DNA of 64,000 nt, from contig CAYMIX010000002.1 in NCBI GenBank assembly GCA_964391185.1, positions 124,001 through 188,000 of the forward strand, written 5' to 3'. Below, piece after piece: positions 59,267 to 64,000 of the stretch. How positions within the stretch are numbered: the stretch's first letter is position 1; each line of letters opens with the position of its first letter. The notes beneath the pieces were generated by a model. It had not been told where the DNA came from, made no database searches, and worked only from the letters and a program-made list of their open reading frames with translations. The DNA is from JAKQEM01 sp964391185. GTDB lineage: Bacteria > Patescibacteriota > Gracilibacteria > Peribacterales > Peribacteraceae. The position numbers and the translations under genes were made by a program.

Positions 59267-59379
59267 TGCTCTTCTATATCTTCATGGGCATGATGGCTAT
59301 TACTGGTGCGATTCTTTATTTCGCTATCAGGGTAGAGCATTACTTTGGCCCACGGAAAAAAATCACTGATCGTAAATAG
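59263..59379 (+). CDS. Tiny one-TM protein, 38 aa
   Basis: ATG 59263 (or the adjacent ATG 59266) overlaps the stop of the previous gene. The product starts MMLFYIFMGMMAITGAILYF, one TM helix, then a short basic tail (RVEHYFGPRKKITDRK). The 3' end overlaps the convergent GT4 gene by 17 nt. The overlap and clean TM-plus-basic-tail layout support it as real, as half of a small membrane-protein pair. Function unknown. Confidence 0.45.
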   Translation: MMLFYIFMGMMAITGAILYFAIRVEHYFGPRKKITDRK

Positions 59380-60397
59380 TCGCATACTTCTTTGCGATCA
59401 ACTTCCAATCGTATTGTTCTGCATTCTTTTTTCCAGCTTCAGCTAACTGCTGACGTAGCTGTTTATTATCGATAAGCCGCTGCAATGCCTGGGCTACTGC
59501 TTCGACGTTATCCACGGGGACAAGAAGCCCTGTTTCCCCGTCATGAACAACATCCGGAATTCCGCCGACATTCGTTGCGACGACTGCACAACCTGCAGCT
59601 TGTGCTTCTATAAATACATTCCCCAACGCTTCACTTCTTGATAAACCGCAGAAGATTTCCGCCTCTGCAAATTCTTTGGCGACCTGATCTGCCGGAACAA
59701 ACCCGACGAATGTAACGCGGTCAGCAATGCCAAGATCATGAGAAATTTTTTCCAATCGTGAACGTTCAGATCCATCACCGACAACGCGTAACGTGCCAGC
59801 GCGTAACGTCGCAAACGCATTCAAAAGAATATCCACCCCCTTCATCGCCTCCAGTCGTCCAACAAACAAGATGCGACCCGGAACTTTCTGATGCTTCTTT
59901 GTGGCTTCTTGGAGTTCATGCAGACGGATACCGTTCGGAATCAAGGTCGCCTGCTTCCCACATGCTTCGACAATTTTTTTAAGAACATTGCTAATAACCG
60001 TCACCGTATCTGCTGACTGCACGATCGACTTTTTCATGAAGCTACTATTCGTTGTCTGACATGTGAGAATGCGACGAGCGTGACGATCGCAACGTTTGAG
60101 CGCGAGCCCAGCAAATGTCTCGAGTATTGCATGAACGATATCTGGTTTAAGCGCACGCGCGGCACGAGGTGCAAGGAATGGATATAACCATTTATCAATC
60201 GAGCGCCCGATACCCACGCGCCAGACTTTTACGCCACTTGGGAGATGATCCAAATGTGGAAGGTCTTTCCGTAAGCGAGCCGTAATAATCGTAATGTCAT
60301 AGCGGTCTTTGAGCTGGCCTGCGACTTCCTCCGCACACGCTTCGGCGCCACTGCGGAATGGCGTGAGGAAAGCCGATAGGATGACAACGCGACGCAT
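59363..60397 (-). CDS. GT4 glycosyltransferase
   Basis: A 344-residue GT-B enzyme: ILSAFLTPFRSGAEACAEEVA, IPNGIRLHELQE, FVGRLEAMKGVDI, VVGDGSERSRLE, and LSRSEALGNVFIEAQAAGC as donor motif (E-x7-E). A ten-base direct repeat CGCGTAACGT (59785-59794 and 59800-59809) encodes T-L-R-A-G-T-L-R before the VVGDG strand and may be a small iterated-word insertion. In an operon after the GT4 gene at 60400 (2-nt gap). Confidence 0.87.
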   Translation of the reverse strand: MRRVVILSAFLTPFRSGAEACAEEVAGQLKDRYDITIITARLRKDLPHLDHLPSGVKVWRVGIGRSIDKWLYPFLAPRAARALKPDIVHAILETFAGLALKRCDRHARRILTCQTTNSSFMKKSIVQSADTVTVISNVLKKIVEACGKQATLIPNGIRLHELQEATKKHQKVPGRILFVGRLEAMKGVDILLNAFATLRAGTLRVVGDGSERSRLEKISHDLGIADRVTFVGFVPADQVAKEFAEAEIFCGLSRSEALGNVFIEAQAAGCAVVATNVGGIPDVVHDGETGLLVPVDNVEAVAQALQRLIDNKQLRQQLAEAGKKNAEQYDWKLIAKKYATIYDQ

Positions 60398-60399
60398 GG

Positions 60400-61599
60400 T
60401 CAGGATGCATGGTGGTATGGATGTACCGAAGCGTCCTCCTTGCTGCCATACCCCCTTACTTCCATGCCGCCAAAAAGCATTTTATATTTGTTGCCGACTA
60501 TCTCCCAGGAAAACATCTCCTCGATACGCTTGCGAGCAGCTTCTCCCATTGCTCGACGCTTGGGTGCATCTGTCATCAATCGATGTAGATGCGATTGCAA
60601 TGCAGCACGGTCACCCGCAGGAAATAAAAGACCTGAGACGCCGTTTTGGATGAGATACGCATTACCTCCGACTTCTGATGCTATGCACGCGCAACCGCTT
60701 GCCATCGCTTCCATAAGTGCATTGCTTAGTCCTTCGCTGTGGCTCGGAAGTACGAAGATATCTGTCTCAGCAAGAATCGCCGGAATATCTTCGCGAAGAC
60801 CTGTGAAGCGAACCTCCGACTGGTAGGAATCGACGAGAGGATGAAGAGCCTGCCCTGAGCTCGCCGAAGGGTACCAGCCAACTACTTGAATATCGATCTC
60901 CGGGAATTCTTGCTTAAGAGGAACTGCAGCGGCCACGAAGTCATCGACACCTTTCACCGACTCCAGACGACCTACATACGTTATCGTTACTCGTTCCGCG
61001 TTGGCGCGTTGCGCGTTTGAACGTGCAAACTCGTAACGTGTAACGTCGATACCAGTTGGAATAACATCACTCTTTTCTTGAATTCCTAAACGACGAAGAA
61101 CGCGTTCAGCCTGCGGATGAAAGAAGATTACTTTCGTCGCGCACTTGAGAATCAGCCAACCTGCAGTCCACGCATAAATCGCTGCACACACTTGAGGGAA
61201 CCAGCCACGTGGCTTCCAGGTAATACCCACCAATGCATCCGTCAGTTGAATAATTTTATGACCGCGCAGCGTAAGTGGAATCGCGCAGAGCGACGTCCAG
61301 AACAATAATTTATTGATAACGATATGATCCGGCTTTTCTTCCCTTACGAGGCGATTCACAAATCCAGAGAACCCAAAACAGATTCCATAGTTCCACGGAT
61401 CTTTCAGGAAAATATCTTTGCGAAAGTGAACAGTAAGTGTGTCACTGATATTTTCAGTCTTCGTTTCAGAACCCATACATGCCACAACAACGCGATAACC
61501 AAGCCTCTGCCATAGCTCTGCAAGCTTGTACGAACTCACCATCCAACGGTGCGGTTCACGCCAATAGGGACTTATTAAAAGGATGGTCGCTTTTGTCAT
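60400..61599 (-). CDS. GT4 glycosyltransferase carrying two repeat-encoded insertions
   Basis: About 399 residues from ATG 61599; the TTG eight codons upstream precedes the fold. GT-B with LLISPYWREPHRWMVSSYK, DVIPTGIDVTRYE, YVGRLESVKGVDDF, and PSHSEGLSNALMEAMASGC as donor motif. Residues about 190-203 (SNAQRANAER) come from an iterated-word stretch (60981-61046), and about 244-252 (SASSGQAL) from a class 2 palindrome (60845-60871). Both fall in loops, after G-I-D and after the VVGWYP strand, so activity is probably kept. Confidence 0.87.
   Translation of the reverse strand: MTKATILLISPYWREPHRWMVSSYKLAELWQRLGYRVVVACMGSETKTENISDTLTVHFRKDIFLKDPWNYGICFGFSGFVNRLVREEKPDHIVINKLLFWTSLCAIPLTLRGHKIIQLTDALVGITWKPRGWFPQVCAAIYAWTAGWLILKCATKVIFFHPQAERVLRRLGIQEKSDVIPTGIDVTRYEFARSNAQRANAERVTITYVGRLESVKGVDDFVAAAVPLKQEFPEIDIQVVGWYPSASSGQALHPLVDSYQSEVRFTGLREDIPAILAETDIFVLPSHSEGLSNALMEAMASGCACIASEVGGNAYLIQNGVSGLLFPAGDRAALQSHLHRLMTDAPKRRAMGEAARKRIEEMFSWEIVGNKYKMLFGGMEVRGYGSKEDASVHPYHHAS
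60845..60871. repeat. Class 2 palindrome inside the GT4 coding region
   Basis: GAGCCTGCCCTGAGC then TCGCCGAAGGG. It shares GAGCCTG-CCTGAGC and CGAAGGG words with 62905-62935 and encodes SASSGQA-type residues in frame. Confidence 0.68.
60981..61046. repeat. Class 1 iterated-word stretch inside the GT4 coding region
   Basis: CGTTA, TCGTT, GCGCGTT words run left to right and then appear inverted (AACGTGCAAAC, CGTAACG, TGTAACG). It is about 66 nt, in frame, and encodes a low-complexity loop. Confidence 0.6.
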
Positions 61600-61628
61600 A
61601 AAACTGCTTAATAGTGTACCCAATGAAA

Positions 61629-61728
61629 TTCTAATGCTCTAATTCTCTAATTTTCTAAATAAATTCAAAAATCTAACTTTGGAGAATTAGCTATTAGAGC
61701 TTATTTAGATGATTAGAATTTAGGATTT
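61629..61728. repeat. Class 1 inverted repeat at the end of the DUF2304 gene
   Basis: CTCTAATTCTCTAATTTTCTAAATAA on the left is matched by GAATTAGCTATTAGAGC and TTATTTAGATGATTAGAAT on the right, with block order partly swapped. The DUF2304 stop codon lies inside (AAATCCTAA on the minus strand). Confidence 0.72.
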
Positions 61729-62079
61729 AGATTTTTCCTCAGATTCCATTCCAGCCTGCCTTAAAGCCACTGCGCGGATCAATTTTGTCTGACGTTGGTT
61801 GAGCTCCTCGAGGCGCACAATGATGGCAAATACGAGGAAAAAGAGGATACCAATCAATGTCACGAAGATCGCATTTACTTGGTCTTTGATACCCGTGAGA
61901 GCTGTCAGATATCCAAGTACCTGTGGCTCAAGTGCGATACCTGCAATGATACCCCAAAAGAGCGTCCACAAAAGCGCCTCCCAGATAGTTTTCTTTTGAC
62001 GCAACGCAAGATTCCACGCATAGACGATTGCGATCAACGATATAATTGGCACGACGATTTGATACGGCGTAAGAGTCAT
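61720..62079 (-). CDS. DUF2304 family membrane protein
   Basis: 119 residues from ATG 62079 (MTLTPYQIVVPIISL). Three TM helices (about 6-24, 34-52, 68-88), then a polar, Arg/Gln-rich tail (RLEELNQRQTKLIRAVALRQ) likely helical. DUF2304 proteins usually sit next to DPM-like GT2 genes, as here (62160), and may anchor or assist them. A class 1 repeat lies on each side of it. The last residues (SEEKSKS) are repeat-adjacent. Confidence 0.82.
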   Translation of the reverse strand: MTLTPYQIVVPIISLIAIVYAWNLALRQKKTIWEALLWTLFWGIIAGIALEPQVLGYLTALTGIKDQVNAIFVTLIGILFFLVFAIIVRLEELNQRQTKLIRAVALRQAGMESEEKSKS

Positions 62080-62086
62080 CTGCAAC

Positions 62087-62155
62087 GAAGTATGAATTAA
62101 GAATTAAGAATTAAGAAGGGAAAATAGTTCTCCATAATTCATACTTCATAATTCT
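62087..62155. repeat. Class 1 iterated-word inverted repeat
   Basis: GAAGTATGAATTA (62087-62099) pairs perfectly with TAATTCATACTTC (62135-62147). TAAGAAT words iterate in between, and CTTCATAATTC follows. ACTTCATAATTC and near-identical flanks recur at 4242-4259. Confidence 0.8.
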
Positions 62156-62159
62156 GCAT

Positions 62160-62828
62160 TCATCTCAAGAACGATCTCAATAATATCTTAAACGCCGTAC
62201 GCACTCCATTTGCGAATGATTGTCCTTTTTTCAATGTGTATTCGGAATAAATCACCTTCACCGGAACTTCGACGATGCTCCATTGGTGATGAACCGATTC
62301 GCGAACAATCTCCGTACAGAATTCAAATCCACTCATGCGAAGGTCCACATCTGCGAGAGCTTTAGGACCAAACGCCTTGTAACCACACTGGCTATCGCTC
62401 ACCCATCGTCCGGTAGCAATAAGTGTGATGACATTCCCCAAACCATTAAATATGCGACGAATGAAGGGGATGGAATTTTTTTGTCCGAAGCGGTTTGCAA
62501 ACACAATGTCAGCACGACCTTCTTCGATAGGTTTCAGCAAATCAGGAATATTTTGCGGATCGTGTTGTTCATCTGCATCAATCGTAATGACTGCTGTCGC
62601 CTTCAGAAAACGCGCCGCTTCGATTCCGGTCATCGTCGCAGCACCCGCACCGCCATTCTGTGGGTGCATAATGACTCGTGCACCAGCCTTTTGGGCTTCT
62701 AAGACAGTATTGTCACTGGAACCATCATCCACAACAACGACGATATTGACATGCTTCTGCACCCCGGCAACAACGGACGCTATGCGCGTTCCCTCGTTAT
62801 AAGCCGGTATGACTGCGATGACGTTCAT
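62160..62828 (-). CDS. GT2 polyprenyl-phosphate sugar synthase-like
   Basis: A 222-residue soluble GT-A enzyme: AVIPAYNEGTRIASVV, VVDDGSSDNT, GGAGAATMTGIEAA, TIDADEQHDPQNIPDLL (D-x-D), FANRFGQ, and DSQCGYKAFGPKAL as acceptor-site motif. It belongs to the DPM/DPG-synthase group. Downstream lies DUF2304 and upstream a truncated GT-C gene, giving the GT-C/GT2/accessory module seen several times in the window. Confidence 0.88.
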   Translation of the reverse strand: MNVIAVIPAYNEGTRIASVVAGVQKHVNIVVVVDDGSSDNTVLEAQKAGARVIMHPQNGGAGAATMTGIEAARFLKATAVITIDADEQHDPQNIPDLLKPIEEGRADIVFANRFGQKNSIPFIRRIFNGLGNVITLIATGRWVSDSQCGYKAFGPKALADVDLRMSGFEFCTEIVRESVHHQWSIVEVPVKVIYSEYTLKKGQSFANGVRTAFKILLRSFLR

Positions 62829-62888
62829 AATGACGATAAGGATACCAAACGTGTCATGATGAGCGGAGGCGAACCATACACGTTTCTG

Positions 62889-62951
62889 CTATGTGTCGCC
62901 CTTCGTCGAGCCTGTCCTGAGCGGAGGCGAAGGGCTCAGGGTGACACATAG
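62889..62951. repeat. Class 2 G+C-rich palindrome, terminator-like
   Basis: CTATGTGTC (62889-62897) pairs with GACACATAG (62943-62951) and GCCCTTCG (62898-62905) with CGAAGGGC (62928-62935), directly after the stop of the GT-C gene at 62953. GAGCGGAGGCGAA occurs twice (62861-62873, 62919-62931). Confidence 0.8.
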
Positions 62952-62952
62952 G

Positions 62953-64000
62953 TTAAGGCAATAAGATGAATGCAACTCCATTGTCCGTATCATTCACCGG
63001 AATACCGATGCCCAAGCCTGGCGTATTCACGAATTCGACGAATGCTTCGACCTTTTTATGCAAGCTTCCATTTGGATCACGTTCGATGGTGTGCGTATTC
63101 GTATCGAAGATCATACTATTGAAGCCAAGTGCCTGAAGACGCTTGAGCGTAAGAGCTGCATCGCGTTCTGTGTACAAGCAATTGAAAAAGTCGAGCTGAT
63201 GATCTGCCACAGGCAATACTTCTAGATTCTTCGGAATGAAGTATGGGATAAATGTTCCCATGCGATACACATATGGACGATCTGGCGTTACCTCACGACG
63301 GCGTTCAATCTCGTCACGAATGTCATCGTAGTGTGGAATCGTGCGCTCGCGGAGAGCCTCATACGAAACCTTGCCAAGAGGATATTCAAACAAGTTTCGC
63401 TGTTGATCGTACTGCCAGAAACGCATCGCAAATGCGACGAACAACGACATCACAACAAAGAAGGACGCGGCCACTTTGTTTGGAATATCCGGAGACCGAT
63501 AGATCATTGCCTCAAGACCAACGGCAAGGCCGAAGAACATACCAAGGCCGTACCACGGAATACCGTTGGCGAAGAACACCCACTGAACCAACATGAATGC
63601 TGTTGCCACAAACAACCATCTCAACCACTTGCCCTGACGCATCCAGAAGAACGGAAGGAGGAGGAGGAGTGGTAGTAGGAGCAACGCCGGGAACATCGTG
63701 ACGTAGTAACCCGCACTATCAAGATTCATGACCGAACGCCATGGCAACGTGAGATAGTGTGACCATCCGCTGTGATCTCCCCAGTAGCGATCAAGCTCTT
63801 CACTCTTGGAAGTACCGACGCACTTTGTTTGATCAACACGCAATTCTTCAGGGAGGCGACGCATTTCCTGCCCGTAATCCGCAGGATCCTCCATTCCTTT
63901 TCCGATCACAAATGATGGTGTGATGGTATCTGGAACTGTAAAGACCGGACGGAAAGCCAAATTTCCATACGCGAGATTGTTACGAACCAACCATGGAGCG
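62953..64000 (-). CDS. GT-C-like membrane glycosyltransferase, 5'-truncated
   Basis: Only the C-terminal ~349 residues are in the window; the frame is open through the right edge (…A-P-W-L-V-R-N-N). Four to five TM helices (about 105-125, 128-145, 150-165, 172-192 of the visible part) are followed by a soluble domain of about 150 residues ending DNGVAFILLP. The visible WGDHSGWSHYLTLPW loop and the neighbouring GT2 and DUF2304 genes fit a polyprenyl-phosphate-sugar transferase, but the catalytic N-terminal loop is outside the window. Confidence 0.6.
   Translation of the reverse strand, partial: APWLVRNNLAYGNLAFRPVFTVPDTITPSFVIGKGMEDPADYGQEMRRLPEELRVDQTKCVGTSKSEELDRYWGDHSGWSHYLTLPWRSVMNLDSAGYYVTMFPALLLLPLLLLLPFFWMRQGKWLRWLFVATAFMLVQWVFFANGIPWYGLGMFFGLAVGLEAMIYRSPDIPNKVAASFFVVMSLFVAFAMRFWQYDQQRNLFEYPLGKVSYEALRERTIPHYDDIRDEIERRREVTPDRPYVYRMGTFIPYFIPKNLEVLPVADHQLDFFNCLYTERDAALTLKRLQALGFNSMIFDTNTHTIERDPNGSLHKKVEAFVEFVNTPGLGIGIPVNDTDNGVAFILLP

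Noticed and set aside
4191..62155. CRISPR arrays
   Set aside because: The repeats are palindromes with iterated words and no regular unique spacers; no cas genes are present.
1..64000. Recoded TGA (code 25) as in Gracilibacteria
   Set aside because: Many genes end in TGA at family-appropriate lengths and overlap the next gene as ATGA.
1..64000. tRNA, rRNA or riboswitch genes
   Set aside because: No cloverleaf, rRNA-like or known riboswitch sequence was recognised by eye; spacers are short and filled by repeats.
1..64000. Transposase or integrase genes explaining the repeats
   Set aside because: None is present in the window; any mobilising enzyme must lie elsewhere.

Overview
The window is one continuous surface-glycan locus: nearly every gene makes, modifies, moves or transfers sugars. 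I count about eight GT2 enzymes (one fused), eight GT4/GT-B enzymes, one GT9 heptosyltransferase-like enzyme, eight large polytopic GT-C/YfhO-like membrane proteins, eight short-chain epimerase/dehydratases, five methyltransferases, two GtrA proteins, one DUF2304 protein and one Wzx-type flippase. No ribosomal, tRNA, replication or core-metabolism gene is present. TGA acts as a stop codon, so this is not a code-25 lineage. Medium G+C, very tight packing (ATGA/TAATG overlaps), almost no Shine-Dalgarno sequences, and hybrid or short versions of known families suggest a Patescibacteria/CPR-type bacterium, perhaps Peregrinibacteria/Peribacteria-like. That placement is inference; no marker gene is present.

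Layout. 1-5.2 kb: end of a UDP-glucuronate 4-epimerase gene, a small island of three short membrane or exported proteins (780-1983), a GT-C/dolichol-phosphate-mannose-synthase-like pair, and an epimerase. 5.2-10.5 kb: an unknown protein, a membrane-anchored methyltransferase, a UDP-galactopyranose-mutase-like flavoprotein, and a GT-C/GT2/GtrA triad. 10.6-18.6 kb: nucleotide-sugar genes (epimerase, gmd, fcl/colC-like, a ColD-like PLP dehydratase, GT4, FkbM methyltransferase, UDP-sugar dehydrogenase). 18.6-27.2 kb: a Cys-ladder membrane protein, a Nudix hydrolase, GT-C proteins, a methyltransferase-GT2 fusion, a HAD-UbiA fusion, and GT2 enzymes. 27.5-33 kb: asparagine synthetase, then a carbamoyltransferase/SxtJ-like/DUF5989/SGNH cassette. 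33-45.7 kb: flippase, GT4, GtrA, GT39-like, a second SGNH protein, YfhO-like, GT2, two methyltransferases and another GT-C protein. 45.8-49.2 kb: a heptose operon (cupin-HldA fusion, GmhB, HldC, GT9). 49.2-64 kb: two epimerases, UDP-GlcNAc 2-epimerase, a run of GT4/GT2 enzymes, an RmlB-like dehydratase, two GT4 enzymes, DUF2304, GT2 and a truncated GT-C protein.

How the genes fit together. Cytosolic enzymes supply UDP-GalA, GDP-deoxy or dideoxyhexose, UDP-ManNAc(A), ADP-heptose and probably a polyprenyl-phosphate pentose. GT4/GT9/GT2 enzymes build the glycan, and the flippase and GtrA-like proteins move lipid-linked sugars. GT-C proteins would use polyprenyl-phosphate sugars from DPM-like GT2 enzymes outside the membrane. 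Methyl-, carbamoyl- and SGNH enzymes decorate the product.

Two genome-wide signals stand out. First, at least 18 genes have a TANNNT-like -10 hexamer ending 6-7 nt before the start codon, which implies leaderless mRNAs and lets several starts be corrected. Second, most longer spacers hold inverted repeats built from iterated 6-9-nt words (class 1) or G+C-rich palindromes (class 2). Some lie inside coding regions or supply stop codons.
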